A stretch of 64,000 bases of DNA from Agarivorans albus (lineage in GTDB: Bacteria > Pseudomonadota > Gammaproteobacteria > Enterobacterales > Celerinatantimonadaceae), in contig NZ_AP023032.1 of the NCBI RefSeq assembly GCF_019670105.1, positions 1,420,972-1,484,971 on the forward strand. The letters are read 5' to 3'. Numbering within the stretch: the first letter of the stretch is position 1; every line of letters starts with the position of its first letter. The notes beneath the pieces were generated by a model. That model was not told the DNA's origin. It saw nothing but the letters and a program-made list of their open reading frames with translations, and searched no databases. Made by a program: the position numbers and the translations under genes. This document shows, in pieces, positions 1 to 8,482 of the stretch.

Positions 1-552
1 TCGGTGGGTGTGAGTACTTATACTTCACCGGCGATATTTGTGCAGATTAGAGACATTACCCTGTCGGGTATGATGTTTGTGTTGTTTAACCTAGGCGCTG
101 GTGCACTGAGCATTGATGAACGGCTGCGCAGTATAAGTGGGGTAGCCAGCAAAAATTCTCAAGACTGGCAAACGTTAGGTCTGTTGTTACGTTTTTCTTT
201 AGGTATGACCTTTATCGTCGCGGGCTTTTTCTCGGGCTATGCAAAAATCCCTAGTTTTGCTACTCATCAGCTAGTTTTAATGGTTTTGGGTCTAATTTTT
301 ATTTTTGCTCATGGTAAAACTCTAAAAATGGGAGCTGTAGCCTGCGTATTAGTGATGATTTGGTTTATGCTTCAGAAGTTCTCTATCGATAAGTCACTGA
401 TTAAGAACTTAAATGGAGTTAAACGAGAGTTCGCTTTAGCAGCGGCAGCCATAGTGTTGGTAAAACTAGGTGGAGGAAACCGCTTTAGTTTGCAAGACAT
501 GTTGCTAAGAGTGAAATCTTACTACTTGTTTAACCGCGCAGTGAGTAAGTGA
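1..552 (+). CDS. Hydrophobic membrane protein, probably 5'-truncated by the window edge
   Basis: The reading frame is open to the first base, so the true start may lie outside the window; GTG codons at 4 and 10 are possible starts. About 180 residues are visible. They form roughly four to five hydrophobic stretches (around residues 15-35, 60-80, 88-105, 108-125 and 140-155) separated by short basic loops, which indicates an inner-membrane protein. I do not recognise the family. It lies 77 bases upstream of an ECF sigma factor on the same strand, but nothing shows that the two are functionally linked. Confidence 0.6.
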   Translation, partial: SVGVSTYTSPAIFVQIRDITLSGMMFVLFNLGAGALSIDERLRSISGVASKNSQDWQTLGLLLRFSLGMTFIVAGFFSGYAKIPSFATHQLVLMVLGLIFIFAHGKTLKMGAVACVLVMIWFMLQKFSIDKSLIKNLNGVKREFALAAAAIVLVKLGGGNRFSLQDMLLRVKSYYLFNRAVSK

Positions 553-629
553 TAGCTTGTTCGGCGTGAAAGCGCCGTGTTACTTGAATAACAAAGGAAT
601 GTCTGCTGGATAGTTAGCAGTAAGATAGC

Positions 630-1145
630 ATGCTGAAATTGTTTAAACGTAAAGCCCGACCGGTATTTTCGGACGCGCTGCTTAACCAGTTATATCGCTA
701 TAGTTTTTCACTATGTCACAATAGTGAGCAGGCTTATGACCTATTGCAAAGTTGCTGCGAAAAAGTGCTGCAGAAAGATCCTCCGCCAGAACCTCTTAAA
801 CCTTTTATGATGCGAGTTATTCGCAACGAGTTCATTGACAACTTTCGCCGTAAAAAGCTGGAGTTGGTGGTAGATGAAGACCAATACATTGATGCCAGTA
901 TTGTTGAAGAGAGTTTACAAGACATGGAGTTGCTGCTGATAGACCAGCAACATGTTGGCTTAGTGATGGAGCGTTTGTCTGAAGACGAGCGCGAACTCTT
1001 GTACTTATGGGCGGTAGAAGGTTTTAGCATTCAAGAAATAGCCACCACTAGCGGAGTTGCTCGAGGCACCTTGTTATCACGCGTTTCCCGCTTGAAAAAG
1101 CGTTTAAGTGATGAATTTGGTCACTTAATTGAGGAGGTGTCTTAA
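630..1145 (+). CDS. ECF-type RNA polymerase sigma factor
   Basis: This 171-residue protein has the two-domain layout of ECF sigma-70 factors. Sigma region 2 spans roughly residues 15-75, with YRYSFSLCHNSEQAYDLLQS and a basic FIDNFRRKK end that would contact the -10 element. Region 4 spans about 110-165, with a helix-turn-helix around IQEIATTSGVARGTLLSRVS for the -35 element. It probably redirects RNA polymerase to a small regulon. The next gene begins one base after its stop and encodes a single-pass membrane protein, the usual position of an anti-sigma factor. The inducing signal cannot be read from the sequence. Confidence 0.88.
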   Translation: MLKLFKRKARPVFSDALLNQLYRYSFSLCHNSEQAYDLLQSCCEKVLQKDPPPEPLKPFMMRVIRNEFIDNFRRKKLELVVDEDQYIDASIVEESLQDMELLLIDQQHVGLVMERLSEDERELLYLWAVEGFSIQEIATTSGVARGTLLSRVSRLKKRLSDEFGHLIEEVS

Positions 1146-1146
1146 G

Positions 1147-1713
1147 ATGAGCTTTAGCGCGCAAGATGGCAGCTTTAAGCAACTTACTCGAGATTACTTT
1201 CAAGAGCTGCAGCTTTCTAAGAAGCAAGTGAACAAATTACAGGGCTTAGCCAAAAGCAAGCAAATGGATGCTAGCCAATGGGCTTGGGCAAGTGCGGTCT
1301 CTTGTGTGCTGGCCGTAACTATCTATTTGGCCTTCTTTGCCGGCATCAACTATTCCGCTATTTCTAAAGAGATTGCCTATAACCATAACAGCCAAATGCA
1401 AATGGAAGTTATGTCCTCATCAATTAATGATATTCAAAAGCATCTTAACCGTTTGGATTTTAAGCTCATTCAATCTCAATTATTAGATAAAGATAAATGG
1501 GAGCTAATGGGGGGGCGCTACTGCAGTATTGATGGCCGTATTGCCGCTCAGTTAAAAGTAAGAAACCGTCAAAGCTTGCAAGTTCACACCTTTTATCAAG
1601 CCAAGTTGCCCGAAGAGTGGCTAAACATTACTAAGCAAAAAGAATTAGAAGTGGATGGTGTTAAGGTAAAAGTTTGGCAAGAAAAGGGCTTACTTATTGG
1701 TCTAGCTATTTAG
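1147..1713 (+). CDS. Putative membrane-anchored anti-sigma factor
   Basis: I start this gene at ATG 1147, one base after the sigma-factor stop, because GAGGAGG at 1131-1137 is a strong ribosome site at the right distance. An upstream in-frame start at 1129 would overlap the sigma gene. The protein has 188 residues: a soluble charged N-terminus of about 45 residues, one membrane helix (around residues 47-67) and a periplasmic part of about 120 residues. This topology and the translational coupling fit an anti-sigma factor that holds the upstream ECF sigma factor at the membrane. I see no ZAS-type His/Cys motif, so the assignment rests on context. Confidence 0.6.
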   Translation: MSFSAQDGSFKQLTRDYFQELQLSKKQVNKLQGLAKSKQMDASQWAWASAVSCVLAVTIYLAFFAGINYSAISKEIAYNHNSQMQMEVMSSSINDIQKHLNRLDFKLIQSQLLDKDKWELMGGRYCSIDGRIAAQLKVRNRQSLQVHTFYQAKLPEEWLNITKQKELEVDGVKVKVWQEKGLLIGLAI

Positions 1714-1737
1714 AAAACTAACAAACAGACACAAAAA

Positions 1738-1762
1738 AGCCGATCTTACGATCGGCTTTTTT
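1738..1762. terminator. Bidirectional intrinsic terminator between anti-sigma gene and pta
   Basis: An 8-bp stem (AGCCGATC / GATCGGCT, loop TTAC) is flanked by an A run on the left and a T run on the right. It can end transcripts from both converging genes. Confidence 0.9.
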
Positions 1763-1778
1763 ATTGCTTAGCAATAAC

Positions 1779-3914
1779 TTACTTGCTTTGGCCTGCTTGA
1801 ATTGCGGTTAGTGCAATGGTGTAAACAATGTCGTCTACTAATGCACCACGTGACAAATCGTTTACAGGTTTAGCCATGCCTTGCAGCATAGGACCAATAC
1901 TGATTAGGTCGGCACTACGTTGAACGGCTTTGTAAGTAGTATTACCGGTGTTCAAATCTGGGAAGATAAACACAGTAGCCTTACCTGCAACAGGGCTGTT
2001 AGGCGCTTTGCTCTTAGCTACATTTTCCATAATTGCGGCATCGTATTGAAGCGGGCCATCAATGATTAGCTCAGGGCGGCGCTCTTTAGCAATTTTGGTC
2101 GCTTCACGTACTTTCTCTACGTCTGAGCCAGAGCCTGAGCTACCGGTAGAGTAAGAAATCATTGCAACACGTGGCTCGATGCCAAAGGCAACAGCAGACT
2201 CTGCAGATTGAATGGCGATATCTGCCAATTGTTCTGCACTTGGGTCTGGGTTAATTGCACAGTCACCATATACCAATACTTGATCAGGTAGCAGCATGAA
2301 GAAGATAGAGCTCACCAAGTTGTAACCTGGCGCAGTTTTAATTAACTGTAGCGGCGGGCGAATGGTGTTGGCTGTGGTGTTAACCGCACCAGATACCAAA
2401 CCGTCTACTTCGTCGTTAGCTAGCATCATAGTACCTAGTACTACGTTGTCTTCTAATTGCTCTTTGGCTACTACTTCGGTCAGGCCTTTGCCTTTACGTA
2501 ACTCAACCATTGGGGCAACGTATTTGCCTTGAATTTCAACAGGGTTGAAAATCTCAACACTTTCACCAAGCACTACGCCTTGTTGGCTAGCAATGCGCTG
2601 AATCACTTCTGGGTTACCTAGCAATACAGGACGAGCAATACCACGTTCGGCACAGATAGCTGCAGCAGCGATAGTGCGTGGCTCTTCGCCTTCTGGCAAT
2701 ACAATACGCTTGTTCGCGTTGCGTGCCATTTCGGTTAACTGGTAACGGAAAGCTGGTGGCGATAAGCGACGAGCACGCGCAGATATAGCGGTAAGTGACT
2801 CAATCCAATGTTTATCGATGTGACCAGCAACGTAGTCTTGTACTAACTCGATGCGTTGAGAATCATCTACTGGGATTTCTGCATTAAAGCTCTGTAGCGC
2901 TAATGAAGTTTGCCAAGTATTAGAATTGATAAGCATAACAGGTAAACCTGTCGCGAATGCACCTTCACATAACTTAAGTACTTGTGGCTCAGGTTGGTAA
3001 CCACCAGTAAGCAGCAGAGCACCAATCTTAACGCCGTTCATGGCAGCTAAACAGGCCGATACAATTACGTCTGAGCGATCGCCAGAAGTTACCAACAAGC
3101 TGCCTGCGTTAAAATGTTCAACCATGTTTGGAATACTACGTGCACAGAAGGTCACACGACCTAGGCGAGTATCCATGTCACCTTCGTTAATAATGGTGGC
3201 ATTTAAGTGGTTAGCTAAGTCGCGAGCACGTGGCGCAACGAGCGGTGCATTCCAAGGCACGCAACCTAAGATACGCAGTGGACTCTTGCCAAACATTTGC
3301 AGTACTTCAAGGTTGGTAGAGTGATCTGATTTGTTATCGAACATTTCAGTCAGATCTGGACGAGTGATTTCGTGCTCGTCGATTGGCGCGCCAACTTTGT
3401 TAATAATGCAGCCGATAATGCGTTTGTTCTTCAAACCGCCAAAGTTGTTACAGGCAATTTCCATACGCTCTTTTAGCTGCTGAGAAGTATCGCTACCAGG
3501 GTTAGTAACAAACACCATGTCTGCGTCTAGCGCTTTAGCAATACCGTAGTTTACGTTTGTAGCGTAAGGCGACTCTGAGGTAGGCACTAAGCCTTCCACT
3601 ACGACAATTTCGGCACCAGAAGTTGCAGAATTAAAACGCGCTACAATGCCTTCGAGTAAATCGTCGATTTGGTTAGCACTGATGAGGTTTTCTGCGTAAG
3701 CCTGAGTGAAGGGCTCTGGAGGAATAATGTTTGATGCTTGACGGATAATAGCGGTAGAACGTTCTGCACCTTTCTCACGGGTTTTAGGCTGTGCGATAGG
3801 TTTGAAAAAGTTTACGTTTACGCCATTACGTTCCATAGCGCGAACCATACCAAGGCTGACGGATGTTACACCAACACCAACGCCAACTGGGATTAACATA
3901 ATTGTACGAGCCAC
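1779..3914 (-). CDS. pta: Phosphate acetyltransferase
   Basis: Pta converts acetyl-CoA and phosphate to acetyl phosphate, the first step of the acetate pathway. The 711-residue length matches the long enterobacterial form of about 714. It has an N-terminal P-loop/DRTGG-type regulatory half (about 1-370) and a C-terminal phosphotransacetylase catalytic domain (about 390-705, with [20 protein letters not shown]). The start is a GTG preceded by AAGAGG. It lies 67 bases downstream of ackA, so the pair is probably one operon in the order ackA-pta. Together with the pfl cluster nearby, it supplies ATP during fermentation. Confidence 0.97.
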   Translation of the reverse strand: MARTIMLIPVGVGVGVTSVSLGMVRAMERNGVNVNFFKPIAQPKTREKGAERSTAIIRQASNIIPPEPFTQAYAENLISANQIDDLLEGIVARFNSATSGAEIVVVEGLVPTSESPYATNVNYGIAKALDADMVFVTNPGSDTSQQLKERMEIACNNFGGLKNKRIIGCIINKVGAPIDEHEITRPDLTEMFDNKSDHSTNLEVLQMFGKSPLRILGCVPWNAPLVAPRARDLANHLNATIINEGDMDTRLGRVTFCARSIPNMVEHFNAGSLLVTSGDRSDVIVSACLAAMNGVKIGALLLTGGYQPEPQVLKLCEGAFATGLPVMLINSNTWQTSLALQSFNAEIPVDDSQRIELVQDYVAGHIDKHWIESLTAISARARRLSPPAFRYQLTEMARNANKRIVLPEGEEPRTIAAAAICAERGIARPVLLGNPEVIQRIASQQGVVLGESVEIFNPVEIQGKYVAPMVELRKGKGLTEVVAKEQLEDNVVLGTMMLANDEVDGLVSGAVNTTANTIRPPLQLIKTAPGYNLVSSIFFMLLPDQVLVYGDCAINPDPSAEQLADIAIQSAESAVAFGIEPRVAMISYSTGSSGSGSDVEKVREATKIAKERRPELIIDGPLQYDAAIMENVAKSKAPNSPVAGKATVFIFPDLNTGNTTYKAVQRSADLISIGPMLQGMAKPVNDLSRGALVDDIVYTIALTAIQAGQSK

Positions 3915-3981
3915 GGCTGTACCTCTTAAGTTAAGTGATAGAACAAGGCTGAGTATTACTCAGCCTTGATAAGAATCTGCA

Positions 3982-5184
3982 TTAAGCTTGAGTTAATGCC
4001 ACTGCATCTTGTGCGATTACCATTTCTTCGTTAGTTGGAATAACTAAGATTGGGCGACTTGAGCTAGTGCCAATATTACCTGAATTACCAAAACGTGCAT
4101 CCAAGTTTGCTTGCTCGTCTAAGCTAAAGCCTAACAGGGCTAGTTTTTCGATGGTTAGTTTGCGCACTAGCGCTGAGTTCTCACCAATACCACCAGTAAA
4201 TACTAAGGCGTCTAGTTTACCGTCCATTGAGGCAGCGTAAGACATAATGCTTTTCGCTAAGCGGTAAGTGAATACGCTCATCGCGCGAATGGCTGGTTCT
4301 TTACCTTCGCCATAACCTTCTTCGGTGTAGCGACAATCACTGCTTGCTTCAGTTAGGCCCATTAATCCAGACTGCTTGTGCAGCATGTTGTTAACTTCTT
4401 TTAGGGTGTAACCTTCGCGATCAACAAGGTGGAAGATAATGGCTGGGTCAATGTCGCCGCTGCGAGTACCCATTACCAAGCCTTCTAACGGAGTTAAGCC
4501 CATGCTGGTATCAAAGCTCTTACCGTTTTTAACTGCACAAATTGATGCGCCATTACCTAGGTGAGCGGTAATAACGTTAGTTTGTTCGATCGGCTGTTCT
4601 AACATTGCAGCAGCTTCACGCGATACGAATAGGTGGCTGGTACCGTGCATGCCATAACGGCGGATACCTTTTTCGCGGTATAACTTGTAAGGCAGTGCGT
4701 ACAAGTATGAGCTTTCTGGCATAGTTTGGTGGAAAGCTGTATCAAATACTGCAACGTGTGGGCGCTTAGGGAAACAAGCTTGTGCTGCGCGAATACCAAT
4801 TAGAGCCGCTGGGTTATGCAATGGTGCAAGTCCAGAGCATTCTTCGATACCTTCTACAACCGCTTCATCGATGATAGCTGATTTGGTGAACTTCTCTCCA
4901 CCATGAACAACGCGGTGACCAATAGCAACAATGTCGTTTAGGATTTCAGGGTTAGCTTCTAGAATATTTTTTACGATGAATTCGATGGCTTCGCGGTGAG
5001 CCGCGTAAGCACCTAGGCTTGATTCGTTTTTCTCACCTTGCGCTTTCCATTTAAGGCGCGCATCTTCTAAATTAAAACATTCCGCTAAACCAGAAATAAT
5101 CTCTTCGCCACTTAACGCATTAAGAACTGCAAATTTAAGTGAAGAGCTACCACAGTTAAGAACGAGTACCAGCTTGTTGCTCAT
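3982..5184 (-). CDS. ackA: Acetate kinase
   Basis: AckA transfers phosphate from acetyl phosphate to ADP, giving acetate and ATP. The 400-residue length is typical. The N-terminal phosphate-binding motif [11 protein letters not shown], the [10 protein letters not shown] segment, the HGTSH motif and the C-terminal FTGGIGENS motif are all visible and belong to the ASKHA sugar-kinase/actin-fold family. The ATG start is preceded by AGGTG. It is the first gene of the ackA-pta pair and is divergent from the UPF0208 gene, the same neighbourhood as in enterobacteria and vibrios. Confidence 0.98.
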   Translation of the reverse strand: MSNKLVLVLNCGSSSLKFAVLNALSGEEIISGLAECFNLEDARLKWKAQGEKNESSLGAYAAHREAIEFIVKNILEANPEILNDIVAIGHRVVHGGEKFTKSAIIDEAVVEGIEECSGLAPLHNPAALIGIRAAQACFPKRPHVAVFDTAFHQTMPESSYLYALPYKLYREKGIRRYGMHGTSHLFVSREAAAMLEQPIEQTNVITAHLGNGASICAVKNGKSFDTSMGLTPLEGLVMGTRSGDIDPAIIFHLVDREGYTLKEVNNMLHKQSGLMGLTEASSDCRYTEEGYGEGKEPAIRAMSVFTYRLAKSIMSYAASMDGKLDALVFTGGIGENSALVRKLTIEKLALLGFSLDEQANLDARFGNSGNIGTSSSRPILVIPTNEEMVIAQDAVALTQA

Positions 5185-5488
5185 TTATAGACACCTGTTG
5201 TTGAATTTGTTCAATTATAGACAGTGAAAGAAAAAACGTCGGGCATTGCGAGACACGTTTTTTGTTTCAGATTTTCAGTCTCTGACTAAGGCAAATTAGA
5301 TTTGACCTAGTGCCTTGGTCTCAATCAAGCTACACTTAACAAATAAGCTGATTTATATGAAACCGTTTGCCGGACCAATGATAACCGAAAGCAAATTTTA
5401 TTCATATATGTCATACTAATAACTAGCCAAAAATGTAAAAAAATTACTAGTTTATTGGTTTAAGTCAATTTTGAGTGTTGAGGTGCCC
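5185..5488. other. Divergent promoter region between ackA and the UPF0208 gene
   Basis: This 304-base A+T-rich stretch must hold the promoters of both divergent genes. I looked for a close FNR or ArcA-type palindrome and did not find one that I would defend. No additional gene or RNA is visible. Confidence 0.5.
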
Positions 5489-5947
5489 ATGGGCAAATTC
5501 TCTGAAATGTTAAATGATGGTCGTGAATACATGAAACGCTGGCCTAATCAGCGTGTACTGGCCCCTATCTTTCCTGAGAATCGCGTTATTTTTGCTACTT
5601 CACTGGCGATGAAAACCATGCCTGCGATTGCAGTTGTTACGGTAATGATGCCGTACATGGCTAATTTGACTGAAATATTACCACAATCAGTAATGATGGC
5701 GATGGTGATATTTTTAATGCCTTTGCACGGATTATATTGGCTAGGTAAACGTGCTAACTCACAATTGCCGCCGAGCCTGGCGACCTGGTATCGTGACTTG
5801 CATCACAAGTTAGCCGAGGCGGGTGAAAGTATTGCACCGGCTGTTACTCAGCCCCGTTATGCAGAATTAGCAGATTTACTGCGAAAAGCCTTTAAACGCT
5901 TTGATAAAAGCTTTGTGTTAGCCGACGACTTTAACGATTATTCCTAG
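5489..5947 (+). CDS. yfbV: UPF0208 family inner-membrane protein (YfbV-like)
   Basis: This 152-residue protein resembles E. coli YfbV, which also sits beside ackA. Shared features are an N-terminal cytoplasmic segment ending in a WP...RVLAPIFPENRVI stretch, two membrane helices (about residues 45-65 and 70-88), and a cytoplasmic tail with WYRDLHHKLAE and KAFKRFDKSF. YfbV has been linked to Ter macrodomain insulation in E. coli, but whether that holds here is unknown. I prefer ATG 5489 to the upstream TTG at 5471 because GAGG at 5480-5483 fits it and conserved residues begin immediately. Confidence 0.85.
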   Translation: MGKFSEMLNDGREYMKRWPNQRVLAPIFPENRVIFATSLAMKTMPAIAVVTVMMPYMANLTEILPQSVMMAMVIFLMPLHGLYWLGKRANSQLPPSLATWYRDLHHKLAEAGESIAPAVTQPRYAELADLLRKAFKRFDKSFVLADDFNDYS

Positions 5948-6452
5948 TCTTTATTTGTAATACAATTAACCGGGCTTATTGAGCAAGATCGGCAATGTAT
6001 TTTGTTCTTGTTCAGTTGGTTTTTTGTCGCTAATTTCAGAGCCTATTTCCTTTGTATGTTTTTTCTTCCTTGATTGTGTTTTTATATTCATTCCTCTCGT
6101 TCATTTTCTCCCTAAATTTCGTTAGCTAGCTATACAATAATATCAACAACTTACGTATATCGCTAAACACCAAGAAACCGCCTTTTGGACATATCATTAG
6201 TCGCTATTTGTAAATATTTATTCGGCTGTCGAATTATTTAATCTAGCTCCCATCTCTTGCGTTAAGTTAACAAATTATATTGATGTTTTTGTCATTTTTG
6301 CTTTAGGTGAATCTAGGTGCTGCTTAGGCTAATCAACATTCACTTTATTACTTGTTAATGTTTTTAACATTGTATGACATATCAATAAATACTGATGAGG
6401 CTGGCCAATAAGCAGAGGGTAACTAAAACTACAATAGCGGAGCGCTATAATA
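5948..6452. other. A+T-rich intergenic region upstream of the GH16 gene
   Basis: There is no credible gene in these 505 bases. The region is strongly A+T-rich and presumably carries the promoter of the secreted GH16 enzyme. I see no clear operator, riboswitch or intrinsic terminator. GGAG at about 6439 is the probable ribosome site for the downstream gene, although its spacing is long. Confidence 0.4.
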
Positions 6453-8327
6453 ATGAAAACCAAATTCGTCGGTGCTTTTTCTCAATCAATCACACTTATT
6501 GGTGCACTATTAGTGTCTAGTAACGTGATTGCGGAACCAGCACCAGCTAGTCCTTCTGTCGAACCACCTGCTGGATACAAGTGGGAAATGGTAGAGGCAT
6601 TAACAGATAACTTTAATGGAAACACCTTAGATTCTAATAAGTGGTATGACTATCATCCAGTTTGGTCTGGCCGATATCCTTCAAGGTTTAAAAAGGGGAA
6701 TGCCTTTGTGCAAGACGGCGTGTTGTTTTTACGCAGCACTAGTCAAATAGATACCCCATTAGCCGATCCTGAATCTAGGGTTTGGGTTGATGCGGCAGCG
6801 GTGGTATCAAAAGAGAAATTGGCAGAGCCTGGTTGGTACTATGAAACCTCTATGAAAGCTTCTGACACGGCAATGAGTTCGTCATTTTGGTTTCGTATAG
6901 GTAAATACTCAGAAATTGATGTGATTGAACATATTGGTCGCGCAACCAAAGGAAATGTTGATGCGACTAAATCATTTTTATATGAAGCTAATACCCACGT
7001 TTATGGTGAGCAATCTGGCGCTTCTATTCCTGAGTCTTACAAAATGGCTACTCGAGGTAGAGATGAGTTCCATCGCTATGGCTTATGGTGGAAAGACGCC
7101 AATAATCTTTGGTTCTACCATAACGGGGTAAAAGTGTTTGAGATCCAGCCATCGGTGGCTTTTAAAGAAAAGCTACACATGATTTTTGATACTGAAACGC
7201 TAGCGTCTCAATGGGTGGGCTACCCAACAATTGAATCGCTTAAAGATGACTCTCGTAATGCGATGAAAGTTGATTGGGTTAAAACATGGAAGTTGGTACC
7301 GGGGGAGCCTGAGCCGCCAGTCTCTGCTGAACATTCGATTCCTGGGAAAATAGAAGCTGAACAGTTTTCTAACCAAAGTGGAATTCAAGTCGAGCCCACT
7401 TTAGACAGTGGCGGTGGTGATAATATTGGTTATATCGAAAATGGTGATGTTGCCGAATATAAAGTTAATGTTGCCCAAGCTGGGAAGTATAAGCTTAGTT
7501 TTCGAGTTGCCTCGGCGACCAACGGTGGCAACTTAGTGATTAAAACCAACAGTTCCACATTGGCTTCACTGCCAGTGCCGGGCACTGGGGCTTGGCAAAA
7601 CTGGCAAACCATTGAGCAAGAAGTGACCTTGGCCAAGGGAGTGCAAACGATGTCTTTAGATTTCACTGGAGGAAGCGGCTACCTATTTAATCTAAATTGG
7701 CTAAGCGCAGAGTTACTCGAGAGCAATACCGGAACAGCCTACAAAACGCATGTTATTCCAGGCCTTATTCAAGCCGAAGATTATGATAATGGCGGCGAAG
7801 GAGTAGGGTACTCTGATAGCAATACCAGTAATCTGGGTGGCCAATACCGTAATGACGGTGTTGATATTGGTGATGCCGCTGATATTGGTGGCGGGCAATT
7901 TGTTGGTTGGGTAGAAGCTGGAGAGTGGCTGCAATACACCATTAGCAATATTACCCAAGGCAATTACGATGTAGACCTTAGGCTTGCCGCGGCTGGTACA
8001 AGCGATAAATCGGTTAGCCTAAACATAGACGGCAACGCTTTAGGTAATGTGAACTTTAAAGCTACCGACGGTTGGCAGAATTGGCAGACGCAAACCTTGA
8101 AGAATGTATATATTTCTGGGGAGTCAAATCAGCAGCTCCGGGTACATATGGAAACAGGGGCACTTAACCTAAATTGGATTGAGTTTGTGCCGGTAAGCAA
8201 CGTGAGTGTTGATCAGTGTAATAACACTCAACAGTGTCGAAACGAATTTGGCAGTCAGGCAACCGATTGTTTAAACAGCCAGTCGGCAACGAGCATATGC
8301 ATGTGTGGCACAAGCCAGTGTTTGTAA
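6453..8327 (+). CDS. Secreted GH16 beta-agarase/porphyranase-like enzyme with two CBM6 modules
   Basis: This 624-residue enzyme probably hydrolyses an agar-type galactan outside the cell. A signal peptide covers about residues 1-27. The GH16 catalytic domain (about 40-285) carries the family signature EIDVIEH, so Glu154 is the expected nucleophile, Asp156 the helper and Glu159 the acid/base. Proline-rich linker residues lead to two CBM6 modules (about 295-425 and 430-580), which would bind the polysaccharide. A cysteine-rich tail of about 40 residues with six Cys ends the protein. The GDGVLFLRST and MSSSFWFR context resembles beta-agarases and porphyranases more than laminarinases, but exact substrate cannot be fixed by eye. 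The next gene carries nearly the same C-terminal half. Confidence 0.88.
   Translation: MKTKFVGAFSQSITLIGALLVSSNVIAEPAPASPSVEPPAGYKWEMVEALTDNFNGNTLDSNKWYDYHPVWSGRYPSRFKKGNAFVQDGVLFLRSTSQIDTPLADPESRVWVDAAAVVSKEKLAEPGWYYETSMKASDTAMSSSFWFRIGKYSEIDVIEHIGRATKGNVDATKSFLYEANTHVYGEQSGASIPESYKMATRGRDEFHRYGLWWKDANNLWFYHNGVKVFEIQPSVAFKEKLHMIFDTETLASQWVGYPTIESLKDDSRNAMKVDWVKTWKLVPGEPEPPVSAEHSIPGKIEAEQFSNQSGIQVEPTLDSGGGDNIGYIENGDVAEYKVNVAQAGKYKLSFRVASATNGGNLVIKTNSSTLASLPVPGTGAWQNWQTIEQEVTLAKGVQTMSLDFTGGSGYLFNLNWLSAELLESNTGTAYKTHVIPGLIQAEDYDNGGEGVGYSDSNTSNLGGQYRNDGVDIGDAADIGGGQFVGWVEAGEWLQYTISNITQGNYDVDLRLAAAGTSDKSVSLNIDGNALGNVNFKATDGWQNWQTQTLKNVYISGESNQQLRVHMETGALNLNWIEFVPVSNVSVDQCNNTQQCRNEFGSQATDCLNSQSATSICMCGTSQCL
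7593..8327 (+). repeat. Long direct repeat, copy 1 (CBM6-CBM6-tail coding)
   Basis: This stretch aligns without gaps to 9641-10375 at a constant offset of 2048 bases. By hand I count about 22 differences in 735 bases, roughly 97% identity. Similarity stops at the stop codon and falls sharply 5' of about 7593. Confidence 0.9.
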
Positions 8328-8482
8328 CGCGACTTAAGCTAGCCCTCAGCTATTTATTGTGATTAGAACTAGCAGTTTTAGCGACGGTTCCCTAAGTAAG
8401 GGTTTACTCTTCTATCAGTGCCGTCGCATAAAGAAATGTTAGTTCTGTATATAAAAATGAAAATTATATATGGACGTTAATT

